The notes below the pieces were generated by a model. That model was not told where the DNA came from. It saw nothing but the letters and a program-made list of their open reading frames with translations, and ran no database searches. The translations under genes were made by a program, and so were the position numbers. From Proteobacteria bacterium UBA981 (GTDB taxonomy: Bacteria; Pseudomonadota; Gammaproteobacteria; Ga0077536): a stretch of 64,000 bases of DNA. The stretch covers positions 65,235 through 129,234 of the forward strand of contig DBBP01000004.1 of the NCBI GenBank assembly GCA_002292285.1. The letters are read 5' to 3'. Below are positions 9,569 through 17,857 of this stretch, one piece after another; position 1 is the stretch's first letter; each line of letters begins with the position of its first letter.

Positions 9569-9607
9569 GGCGGACGCAAACTTCGCCGCTAACGCCACAT
9601 TATCCTG

Positions 9608-11659
9608 ATGCCAAATCAATACACGCATGCTTTTTGTCGGTATATCGGCCTTGTTCTCGGGCTGGTATGCGCCGTGCCGATGGCGCAGGCAGAATTGACC
9701 GTGACGCCGAAGTTTTCACCCACTGTTCATGTGGATGACAATCGGCGTTTGCGCCACGAACCTAGCGGCCTTGCAGCTTCGGTCAATAAACTTGAGATGG
9801 AAGGGGTTTTCAAGCGCCCAACCTATTGACTCAATCTGACGCCGCGCTTTCGAATGATTCGCAATACTAGCCAGAAGGAGCTGGATGCGAACGATTACTT
9901 CGTGGATGTTTCAGGGCAGAAGAATTTTCTGCGTCACCAGGAGGTCATTGTTGTCGAGCCGGACATCCTGGCTTACCGCAAAGCCTATGCGCGCTTTCTG
10001 ATCGGTCTGAATCAGGTTGACGAAGCCGGCGCGGTCCTGCGACTAGCGGTTAAGGATTTTCCTGAAGAGCAGAGTGCGAAGCTCGCTTATATTGAATTCC
10101 TATCGGGTACGCAGGGTGTCGATAAGGCGATCGACGAATTGCGCCTCATGATTGCCAACGAACCTGATGAGCGGCGCTATCAATTCGCGCTAGGCAAAGT
10201 GTACGAAGCCTCAAATCAACGCGATGAAGCGGTTGCGCTCTACGAGGGTTTGATAAACGCACTGGCGCCGGACAGTCCCGATTTGATCGGCGCCAAGGTG
10301 CGACTTGCGGTGTTGAAAACGCAGCTCCAGGATTTACCCGCGGCTCGCGTTCTGGTCGACGAGGTACTCAAAGAAAGTTCGCGTAACCCAGAGGCACTGA
10401 CCTTGCGCGGCACGTTGTTGTTGAATAACGGTGACACAAGCGGTGCCATCGCCGATCTTAGAACGGTGTTGCGAGACGAACCCAGACGGATCACTGCAGT
10501 ACGTTTGCTGGCGCGCGCCCATCAGACCAACAAGGAATCCGATCTCGCTGGCGAAGTTCTGAAGGAAGGCTTGAAGAATAATCCCGAGGCAACCGCGATA
10601 GCGTTAGATCTGGCCAACTTCCATATCGCCCGTGACGATGTTCTGAAAGCGCTGTCGATTCTCGATGGCGTGCTGGAACGCAACCCGAATGATATTGCCG
10701 CGCTCGAGGGGAAATTTAAATTGCTGGTTTCGCAGCGACGTTTCGGAGCTGGTGCAGAAGTTGCCGAGCAACTAAAAACAGTCGACCCGCAAGGCGTAAA
10801 AGGGTATCACTTCGCGGGCCTGGTCCGTCAGGCCGAGGGCGAGTTTGAGGCCAGTATCGGCGAGTTCCAGTCGGCTCTGGATATCTCACCGCAGGCGGTG
10901 CAGCCACTTGCCCAGATGGTGAAGAGCTATGTCGCTATGAAGCGACCCGAAGATGCCATTGCGAAGTTGAAAGAAGTGATTACCGGAATGGCTGCCCATT
11001 TTGTCGCGCGTAACCTGCTTGGTGAGCTGTACTTGGCCGATGCGCAGCGTGAGCTTGCTGAAACCGAGTTCAAGACTGCCCTTGAGCTGAGCCCCGGTTG
11101 GCCGATTCCATATCGCAATCTGGCCAGTCTCTACATCGCAAGTGAACGCGAAAGCGAAGCCCTCACTTTGATGAAGCAGGGCGTTGAGGCGACTAACGGC
11201 GCACCGTTGCTGGTTACCAGCCTGGCAGGCTACCTCGAAAAAACAGGCCAGCTCGACGCTGCGATGTCGGAGTACGAACAGGTCTTGGCCGAGAAACCAG
11301 AGTCCGCCCTCGCGGCGAATAATCTTGCCATGCTGCTCATAGAATATCGCCAAGATGAAGCCAGTTGGAAACGCGCGCGCGCGTTGGCCGTGCCACTGCG
11401 AAATACCACCAACGCGGCATATCTCGACACTGTCGGATGGGTTGAGTACAAACTTGGCGCTTTTGAACAAGCCGTATTGTTTCTGCAGCAGGCTGTTGAG
11501 CGGGCACCGGACGCAAACTTGATGTACTACCATCTTGGCATGGCTCATCATCGGCTAGGCAATGGAGGAGCAGCACGGAAACACTTGTCGCGCGCGCTCG
11601 AGGGAAACGTTGAGTTCCAGGGTATCGAGGAAGCGCGTAAGACACTCGAAGATCTTTAG
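9608..11659 (+). pseudogene. outer-membrane beta-barrel N-terminus (in-frame TGA) fused to a TPR protein
   Basis: The reading frame starts at 9608 with a signal peptide (ending AQA) and beta-barrel-type sequence (ELTVTPKFSPTVHVDDNRRL), stops at TGA 9827-9829 (codon 74) after KRPTY, and continues in the same frame as LNLTPRFR and then DYFVDVSG. Barrel proteins of exopolysaccharide/exosortase loci usually have an Arg at this point, and CGA-to-TGA would give the stop. About 25 residues later (QKNF, near 9930) barrel sequence ends abruptly and about 570 aa of tetratricopeptide repeats follow to the stop. A start at 9854 would give a 601-aa protein without a signal peptide. The join of two unrelated halves suggests a deletion between formerly separate genes. 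The TPR part may resemble PrsT-type TPR proteins, but that is inference. Confidence 0.75.
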
Positions 11660-12138
11660 GCGCACAGCGTCGCGACGATACCACGCGTATTTTTAGATAC
11701 GGAAATCTTGTTAGGTCTGTCAATCAGGGAGCTATGGTATCGACTACGCTGGTTGCGTAGCGTAGCGTAGCGTAGCGTAGCGCGGCCAGCGGACAAATCA
11801 ATCTGGACAGGTTGTGTAGGGCAAACCCAGTTTGGTAGCGATTCTGCATTATTGACGATTTCCAGTCCGGTCGGAATCGAGATCTCGCTGCTACCCGAAG
11901 CAAGCCCAGTGACTGAACAGATAGCGGCGCCGAATTGGCGTACGGTCGGATTCAGTCGCGGGAAGTTGCGCTTGAAGGAGAGATAAGACAGGAGAAAAAT
12001 GGGGCGCGCGGAGAAGTTCGCTCTCGACCCGATACCCTCTAACTAGTCGACACCGCACACCGCACATCGCGCGTCTCCGAATGCAACTCCGCAGTAATGC
12101 CCCATCTTCGCCGAACGCAGTCCCTTAGATTCGAAGAA
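11660..12138. other. gene-free stretch with simple repeat and a possible coding remnant
   Basis: This 0.48-kb gap follows the fused TPR frame. It holds the CGTAG tandem repeat and a start-less plus-strand open frame at 11771-11986 whose second half reads like protein (LLTISSPVGIEISLLPEA, ending KLRLKER and TAA). No family was recognised. It is consistent with the tail of another lost gene of the locus. Confidence 0.35.
11756..11780. repeat. (CGTAG)5 pentanucleotide tandem repeat
   Basis: Five perfect copies of CGTAG, preceded by CTACGC (11744-11749), which can pair with the GCGTAG at 11755-11760 across a 5-nt loop. The pentamer length puts TAG into every frame, so the tract is noncoding in its present form. 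Confidence 0.9.
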
Positions 12139-12516
12139 TCACAAGCCGTCAACGATCTGGACGGCATCTTGTAGTTGACCGGTCTCAGGCCGCTTGATGC
12201 GAGAGGGCAGTTGCAAGGCTATACCCGGATCAAAATTAAATTCGATCGCCGGCCGATAGACGCGATCGTCGTGGTCATACGCGATCAGCTCGGCACAATG
12301 GCGCTTGCCAATGCTCGTGGGCAGCAGCGACTGAACGGATATCTCCACGTTGAAGTCCCCGGCATGCGCCAATCGGCCCTCATCCGGGCCGATTGCGATA
12401 CGTCTCTCCGGTCCACCATCGAGTCGAAACATCAGGCGAGAGATGTTGGCCGGATCGGCGAAGACCGTCATAGGCGCACAGCAGATGAGCAACATTACCG
12501 CCAAGCGACAGGTCAT
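12139..12516 (-). CDS. small secreted protein of unknown function
   Basis: 125 aa with a clear signal peptide (MTCRLAVMLLICCAPMTVFA, cleavage after VFA). The mature part is about 105 aa with a single Cys and no recognised domain. The start ATG overlaps the stop of the upstream monohaem gene (ATGA, 12513-12516), so the two are translated together and probably act in the periplasm on the same process. An opposing open frame of similar length on the plus strand is judged a shadow, since only this one has a secretion signal and an operon partner. Confidence 0.7.
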   Translation of the reverse strand: MTCRLAVMLLICCAPMTVFADPANISRLMFRLDGGPERRIAIGPDEGRLAHAGDFNVEISVQSLLPTSIGKRHCAELIAYDHDDRVYRPAIEFNFDPGIALQLPSRIKRPETGQLQDAVQIVDGL

Positions 12517-13670
12517 GGTGCGTGACCCGCAAGTACGCCCAATTCGCGCATATCCATCACGTGCTGTGTCGCATGCTGCTTGCTGAGGCGCTCTCCGCCG
12601 ATAGCGCCGAACTGCATGAGCATCGCGTAGGCGCGGGCGGCCACCGGACTGCCGGGGGCGGTTTTTATTGCCGCCGTTAACAAGACTTCCATTTCTGGGA
12701 CCGGTGGTTGTGGTTCGCGGGTGCGCAACGCGATCGTAGCGAGCTGGAAATAATGTGCCGCGAGGGCTTGAGCCGAAAGCTCGCTGTTCGCCTGTACGTG
12801 TCTACGCAGCATATTGGCCGCGATCAGATCATCGACCGCACGTACTCGATCATCACCACCCGTCCAGCGCGCCCCAACGTTTTCGAATATTTTCAATGCC
12901 CGAGCTGGATTGGGCGTACCAGCGAGACTCCCGCCTAAACGACTTAGGGACGTTCTCCAACGCTGCCATCGTGCGCGCTGTTCGGTCGTTAGATCGCTGC
13001 GCAACAAATAGCTATCGATAAAACTTCGCAGTCCTTCCGCATTGATCGCCTGGGACAATCCAATCCGCAGGTAGCGCAGCCCGAGACCGGCATTGATGCT
13101 GCTCTGTGGACTCGATTCGGGCGCTAGCAGATGGTTCTCCAGCAACCTTAGGGCTGGTCGAATCTGGCGCAAGGCAATATAGACCAGCGCCTTTTTATCA
13201 TCGGATAAGGCGTTGGTGTCCATGCGCTTGATGAGATGCGGGCCGAACCACATCTGGTTCTCGACCGGTAGACGCGCGTGGCATGAGACACAGTGGTCAC
13301 TGAATTCCATCACGGAGTAATAGGCGTAATCAGGCCAATTTTTCTGGAACGAAACGATGATGTCGGCGAGCAATTGGGCATAGGGGCGATCAAGCACGGC
13401 CAAGTTACCGCTCTCGGCGCGTGCATGCGCTTCGACAATATCGCCGGCACCAGCCAATGTTTTCAAATGTGGCCCAACCGACGATTGCGACCGAGCCGCG
13501 CCATCGCCCGACGGATTCACGCTTGCAGGTAGTAACACCGCGATTGCATCGTAGACAGCAGCCATGTCGGGTTCGCTGGCCTGGCTGTTCAACGAGGCCA
13601 GTGACAGGCTGAAAACAAAAGTGATGTGGTGCCAGTAACGCGCTAACAAAGTCGTATTCGGTATCGTCAT
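12513..13670 (-). CDS. exported protein with a single c-type haem motif
   Basis: 385 aa. It has a signal peptide (HITFVFSLSLASLNSQA) and one CXXCH haem-attachment motif (DHCVSCHARLP) near residue 130, followed by a long helical region without further Cys pairs. This suggests a periplasmic monohaem protein, perhaps an electron carrier or haem-based sensor; the family was not recognised. It lies 4 nt downstream of a universal stress protein gene and overlaps the next gene by 4 nt, so the three form an operon. Confidence 0.75.
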   Translation of the reverse strand: MTIPNTTLLARYWHHITFVFSLSLASLNSQASEPDMAAVYDAIAVLLPASVNPSGDGAARSQSSVGPHLKTLAGAGDIVEAHARAESGNLAVLDRPYAQLLADIIVSFQKNWPDYAYYSVMEFSDHCVSCHARLPVENQMWFGPHLIKRMDTNALSDDKKALVYIALRQIRPALRLLENHLLAPESSPQSSINAGLGLRYLRIGLSQAINAEGLRSFIDSYLLRSDLTTEQRARWQRWRTSLSRLGGSLAGTPNPARALKIFENVGARWTGGDDRVRAVDDLIAANMLRRHVQANSELSAQALAAHYFQLATIALRTREPQPPVPEMEVLLTAAIKTAPGSPVAARAYAMLMQFGAIGGERLSKQHATQHVMDMRELGVLAGHAP

Positions 13671-13674
13671 CCTG

Positions 13675-14145
13675 CTACCTGACCAGAGTCACTGGGCAAT
13701 GGGCGTGGCTGGTGACTTGCGTGCTGACGCTGCCGAGAAGCAATTTACTGAAGCTCGATTGGCCGCGTGTGCCCAGAACTATAAGGTCGCAGGCATTGTC
13801 ATCAGCATACTGGCATATCTGTTCGGCGACTTGCCCCCAAAGCTGTACGACCGCGCCGATATTCGCACCTTCTCCGCACGTTGCGGTCGTTTCTGGCAGA
13901 AGTGTTTCTGCGGCATTCGTCTCGACCGTCTCGCGAACCTCTTCGGCCGTGAGGGAGGAGTACGGCACCGTGGCGGGCCAAATGGCGGGCCCCATGGCAT
14001 TCAGCATGACGGCGTCATCGTTATGCACAGTGACGATCGAAATTGCGGCATTGGTAGAGCGCGACAGCATGCCCGCGAAGCGTGCCGCATGCAGTGCGTG
14101 GTCGGAACCATCGGTAGCGAGCAAGATGTGACGGATTGTTTCCAT
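13675..14145 (-). CDS. universal stress protein, UspA family
   Basis: 156 aa, one Usp domain. The first strand (HILLATDGSDHALHAARFA) and the C-terminal nucleotide-binding pattern (LGTRGQSSFSKLLLGSVS, ending CPVTLVR) match ATP-binding Usp proteins. It is first of a three-gene minus-strand operon with the monohaem protein and the small exported protein. The 146-nt gap to the divergent CoA-transferase gene probably carries both promoters. The linkage suggests a redox or respiratory stress context, which is inference. Confidence 0.9.
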   Translation of the reverse strand: METIRHILLATDGSDHALHAARFAGMLSRSTNAAISIVTVHNDDAVMLNAMGPAIWPATVPYSSLTAEEVRETVETNAAETLLPETTATCGEGANIGAVVQLWGQVAEQICQYADDNACDLIVLGTRGQSSFSKLLLGSVSTQVTSHAHCPVTLVR

Positions 14146-14291
14146 AGTCGGTTGTCCTCTCAGGCAATATCATCCAAGGTTCCGGATAGAGACTAGCGGC
14201 GAGTTTTCAACGGCCGGCACAGTTTGCTCCGGTGCTTGTGAAAGCGCATTGCGAGACGTGCGCTGTCAGTTGTATTAGGAAGGGAATTTAT

Positions 14292-15494
14292 ATGATTCTG
14301 CAAGGCATCCGCGTTCTTGATTTCACCCAATACCTCGCCGGCCCGACGGTTACCCGATTAATGGCCGAAATGGGTGCCGACATTATTAAGGTCGAGCGCT
14401 CGCCGGGAGGCGACCCGTCGCGGGAATTACCCGCCGTAAAAGACCGGCGCAGTGGTTACTTTGTGCAGCAGAATCTCGGTAAGCGGAGCTTGTGCCTCGA
14501 TCTCAAGCACGCCGATAGCGACCGCGTGGTTCGCGAGTTAGTCGCAAAAGTTGATGTCGTCGTTGAGAACTATGGGCCAGGTGTCATGGAAAAACGCGGT
14601 TGGGACTACCCCAGCCTGAAGAAAATAAATCCGCGTTTGGTCATGGCCTCGATATCGGCCTTTGGTCGCAACAGCCCCTTGTCGCACAAAACCGGTTTCG
14701 ATTGGATCGCGCAAGCGTTTGCTGGCGTGATGCACGTCACGGGTCCAAAGGGGGGCGATCCGCATCCTGTTGGCATGGGCATGGCGGATGTCAACGCAGG
14801 CGTGCACGCGTTTTCGTCCATTGGCTACGCGTTATTTCATCGTGAACGGACCGGCGAAGGCCAATGGATGGATATATCTATGGTCGATTGCCTGTTCCAC
14901 ATGCATGAGGCCAATTTGCAGGTTAATCAGATCACTGACGGGGCCTATGTGCCGGATCGCGTTGGAAGCCATCACCAGTTGTTATGCCCATGCGGCGTGT
15001 TTAAATCGCCTGGTGGGCACATCGCGCTGCTGATCGTGCAACTGCAATGGCCGAATATGTGCCGGGCAATGGACCGTCCGGACTTGGAAGCCGATCCTCG
15101 TTTCGCGCTCGCCAACGACCGGGCCGCCAATCAGGCCGAATTGATACCAGTGATCGAGGCTTGGCTGGCGAGCTTTCCAAACGATGTCGAAGCACTCAAA
15201 CGCCTCGACGAGTTTCGCGTGCCAAGCGGGCCAGTGTTAAATCCGGCCGACGCGATTCATCACCCTTATTTTCTCGAGCGAGGTATGGTTCGGGCGGTCG
15301 AGGATCCGATTCTTGGATCGCTGATGCTGCCAGGTTTTCCGCTCAGATTTTCAGGCCAAAGTGATTATTCGGCGGGTACAGCCCCTCTGCTCGGGGAGCA
15401 CAATCGCGCGATTCTTGGCGACGTGCTCGGCTACGACGACGGGCGCATCGATACGCTGGTCGAAACTGGTGTATTGAATAGCTCCGATCGTTGA
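14292..15494 (+). CDS. class III CoA-transferase (CaiB/BaiF family)
   Basis: 400 aa. It begins ILQGIRVLDFTQYLAGP and contains the family pattern MAEMGADIIKVE, then NLGKRSLCLDLK. The catalytic Asp is probably D166 in GMADVNAG, followed by FHRERTGEGQWMDISM. It transfers CoA between acyl-CoA and a free acid without ATP. The start is the ATG at 14292, preceded by AGGAAGGG; a longer in-frame start lacks a ribosome site. It is followed by an SDR gene after 43 nt, so both may act on the same organic acid. The substrate cannot be told. Confidence 0.92.
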   Translation: MILQGIRVLDFTQYLAGPTVTRLMAEMGADIIKVERSPGGDPSRELPAVKDRRSGYFVQQNLGKRSLCLDLKHADSDRVVRELVAKVDVVVENYGPGVMEKRGWDYPSLKKINPRLVMASISAFGRNSPLSHKTGFDWIAQAFAGVMHVTGPKGGDPHPVGMGMADVNAGVHAFSSIGYALFHRERTGEGQWMDISMVDCLFHMHEANLQVNQITDGAYVPDRVGSHHQLLCPCGVFKSPGGHIALLIVQLQWPNMCRAMDRPDLEADPRFALANDRAANQAELIPVIEAWLASFPNDVEALKRLDEFRVPSGPVLNPADAIHHPYFLERGMVRAVEDPILGSLMLPGFPLRFSGQSDYSAGTAPLLGEHNRAILGDVLGYDDGRIDTLVETGVLNSSDR

Positions 15495-15537
15495 CGCTAG
15501 AAGCCAAACCAAAAAATCACGGAGCAGGAGTAATAAA

Positions 15538-16275
15538 ATGGGACGATTACAAGGCAAGGTCGCGCTGATAACCGGCGGCGCACGCGGACAGGGCGCTGAC
15601 GAGGCGCGTCTGTTCATCGCCGAAGGCGCGACCGTCTACATCACGGATGTACTTGAGGAGCAGGGCGAGAAGACTGCTACCGCGTTAGGTGCGCGCTTTA
15701 TGGCCCAAGATGTCACCAGCGCGGCGCGCTGGACTGAGATCGTTAGTGCGATCGTGGCTGAGCACGGTCGCATCGACGTGCTGGTTAACAACGCAGGCGT
15801 GTTTAAAGTAGCGCGCCTGCTGGATACCAGCGAAGAAGATTACGACCGCATCATTGCTATCAACCAAAAGGGTGTGTTTCTCGGTATGCAGGCCGTGGCG
15901 CCGACCATGTGCGATGCAGGTAGCGGCGCGATCGTCAATATCTCCTCTCTCGCGGGACTCGAGGGCGCGCCCGGTGCGTTCGCCTATGGGGCGAGCAAAT
16001 GGGCAGTACGTGGCATGAGTCGGACTGCTGCCCAGGAACTGGGGCGTTTTGGAGTACGAGTCAATTCTGTCCACCCTGGTTTCATTGACACGGAAATGAT
16101 GAGCCAAACGCCCGCCGTTGTGTCTGGCAAGATGGAAAAGGTCATGCGCCTGATTCCGCTCGGTCGCACGGCCGAAGCCGAGGAAGTCGCAAAACTGGTG
16201 TTGTTCTTGTCCTGCGACGAAAGTTCCTACTGTACGGGTAGTGAATTTACGGTTGACGGCGGTCTGCACCGCTAG
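15538..16275 (+). CDS. short-chain dehydrogenase/reductase (classical SDR)
   Basis: 245 aa with all classical motifs: cofactor-binding TGGARGQG, NNAG, catalytic Ser (NISS) and YxxxK (YGASK), and the C-terminal TGSEFTVDGG. An acidic residue at the end of strand 2 (ITDVLEEQ) suggests NAD preference. It resembles cyclic-alcohol or 3-alpha/20-beta hydroxysteroid dehydrogenases at a general level. A good Shine-Dalgarno (GGAGG-like, 'ggagcaggag') precedes the ATG. It lies between the CoA-transferase and the Tag-like gene, probably in one transcript. Confidence 0.92.
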   Translation: MGRLQGKVALITGGARGQGADEARLFIAEGATVYITDVLEEQGEKTATALGARFMAQDVTSAARWTEIVSAIVAEHGRIDVLVNNAGVFKVARLLDTSEEDYDRIIAINQKGVFLGMQAVAPTMCDAGSGAIVNISSLAGLEGAPGAFAYGASKWAVRGMSRTAAQELGRFGVRVNSVHPGFIDTEMMSQTPAVVSGKMEKVMRLIPLGRTAEAEEVAKLVLFLSCDESSYCTGSEFTVDGGLHR

Positions 16276-16289
16276 GGGGCGGCGTCCCA

Positions 16290-16958
16290 ATGAGAAAGTT
16301 CGCCGATCTGTACGCGCGGGCGGCCGAGCGCAAAGGCGGAGAGGAGGTTTTGGAAGCATTGATTCCAAATACCAAGTCCACCCAGGCTCTGGCCCGTATC
16401 AGCGACGACCGCTGGCTCGCGGAAATGACACGCAGCGTATTCCAGGCGGGTTTCGTCTGGCGCATCGTTGACGCGAAGTGGCCTGCATTTGAGGAATCGT
16501 TCTCGGCATTCGACCCGTATGCGGTGGCGTACATGTCTGAGATCGATTTCGAGCAGCGCCTCAGCGACAAAAATCTGATTCGCCACCACACCAAAATGCG
16601 CGCTATGCGCGAGAATGCGGTTTTTATTCTGGATGTGGCTGCCGAGCACGGTAGCGCGGGACATTTTTTCGCGCATTGGCCGAGCAACAACTACATTGGC
16701 TTACTGGATGTGTTGAAGAAGTGCGCGAGCCGAATGGGCGGTCGTTCGGCACAATATTTTTTACGACGCATGGAGCTTGAAGCCTTCCTGCTCACTAGCG
16801 ATGTGTGCAAGGTTCTGGTTGCCGAAGGCGTGGTGACCAAAGCGCCGACCTCCAAACGCGATCTGCAGGCTGTGCAGGACGCGTTTAATCGGTGGTGCGA
16901 TGAGTCGGGCCGCGGCCTCACCGCCGTTAGTCGCGTGCTGGCAATGAGTACCGAATAG
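16290..16958 (+). CDS. DNA-3-methyladenine glycosylase I (Tag)-like protein
   Basis: 222 aa. The central segment (VFQAGFVWRIVDAKWPAF, then FSAFDP) matches the Tag helix-hairpin-helix glycosylase family, as do RHHTKMRAMRENA and FFAHWPSNNYIG. Unlike E. coli Tag, the N-terminal zinc Cys and His are not seen and the Glu preceding the QAG motif is not obvious, so base-excision activity is uncertain. It starts 14 nt after the SDR stop. A repair gene within a catabolic cluster is unusual, though such Tag-like proteins are widespread. The family call is fairly sure; the activity is not. Confidence 0.75.
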   Translation: MRKFADLYARAAERKGGEEVLEALIPNTKSTQALARISDDRWLAEMTRSVFQAGFVWRIVDAKWPAFEESFSAFDPYAVAYMSEIDFEQRLSDKNLIRHHTKMRAMRENAVFILDVAAEHGSAGHFFAHWPSNNYIGLLDVLKKCASRMGGRSAQYFLRRMELEAFLLTSDVCKVLVAEGVVTKAPTSKRDLQAVQDAFNRWCDESGRGLTAVSRVLAMSTE

Positions 16959-17174
16959 CGCGGCAGATAACGCTTGGTTTGGCGGCGCGTTCTTGCCCCA
17001 GACGATCTGCTGCTGCAGGATCTAGGCTGCGGGGTACTGAAGCGCGCAATCGTTGCATTCCGCCATGCCGCCCACTAAACTTTGTCGCCAGTCCATACGC
17101 TAGCGTACGGTGGCTGCCGAAGTGATATTGATAAGTGGCTGTTGAATAAGACTTAGCACTGCGTTTCTAACCCA

Positions 17175-17747
17175 TCATTTCGCCTCAGGCGGGCGCGCAA
17201 TGAGGAGGCGGAAACGACGCTCTGCGAGCTCGTCGCGCAAATCGTCACTGAGATTGAGCGAGGTCGTATATTCGCCAACCTGGTAGAAATACAGCGCCTG
17301 CGCCCGCAGTAGTGCTTCGGCGTCGTCAAAGTCGGCGGCGGTAAACAAAGCGCACAAATAATTTATGCGACTGTGGTCGATTTGCGCGACTGCAGCAGCG
17401 GCGTAGTCGTTAAAGCGCGCGAACTCGCGCATGGCGCTATCATGATGGGAGTCGTCGGTTTGGTCAGTGAAGTCGATTACGGATTTGATCAGATTGGGAG
17501 CGTCATTGATGTGACTGATATCCAGCCCATCGATGAACGCCAATTGATTATCGCGCCACCAGTCCACAACATGACACAGCAACTCTTCTCGATTTTTGAA
17601 ATGCCAGTAAAAACTCCCTTTAGTGACATCGAGTTCGCGCGCGAGAGTTTCGATTTTGACACTGCCGATACCATGCGAGAACAGCACGTCGAGCGCTTTC
17701 TTAAGCCACGCATCGCGATGCAGGGTCGCTTTGGCAGATTTCGCCAT
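17175..17747 (-). CDS. TetR-family transcriptional regulator
   Basis: 190 aa. The N-terminal TetR helix-turn-helix is clear (ALDVLFSHGIGSVKIETLAR, then LDVTKGSFYWHFKNREEL). The helical C-terminal half has no conserved ligand motif. The ATG at 17747 was preferred over a TTG two codons upstream. It is divergent from the FrhB-like/oxidoreductase operon, separated by 110 nt containing short inverted repeats such as TTGC-CGTC-GCAA and GAGC-N7-GCTC. It therefore probably represses that operon and itself in response to a pathway CoA ester or acid. Confidence 0.92.
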   Translation of the reverse strand: MAKSAKATLHRDAWLKKALDVLFSHGIGSVKIETLARELDVTKGSFYWHFKNREELLCHVVDWWRDNQLAFIDGLDISHINDAPNLIKSVIDFTDQTDDSHHDSAMREFARFNDYAAAAVAQIDHSRINYLCALFTAADFDDAEALLRAQALYFYQVGEYTTSLNLSDDLRDELAERRFRLLIARPPEAK

Positions 17748-17857
17748 ATGCAATCAAGAGCCCGGACTAAGACCAGTTGGGGAGCGAGTTTAGCTCACTT
17801 GCCGTCGCAAGCAACGCAGCAATCAAATTAACCCGTAACGATCTATAGGAGTCTGTT

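Noticed and set aside
9449..9829. Recoding (selenocysteine at TGA, amber suppression at TAG) in the two interrupted genes
   Set aside because: The expected residues are Gln and Arg, no SECIS-like hairpin was evident after the TGA, and the other genes of the window end normally at TAG and TGA.
10886..11551. Minus-strand open frame (221 codons) opposite the TPR region
   Set aside because: It arises from codon bias of the repeats; it has no start context or domain.
15685..16368. Minus-strand open frame (227 codons) opposite the SDR gene
   Set aside because: The plus strand carries all SDR motifs; the antisense product shows no family features.
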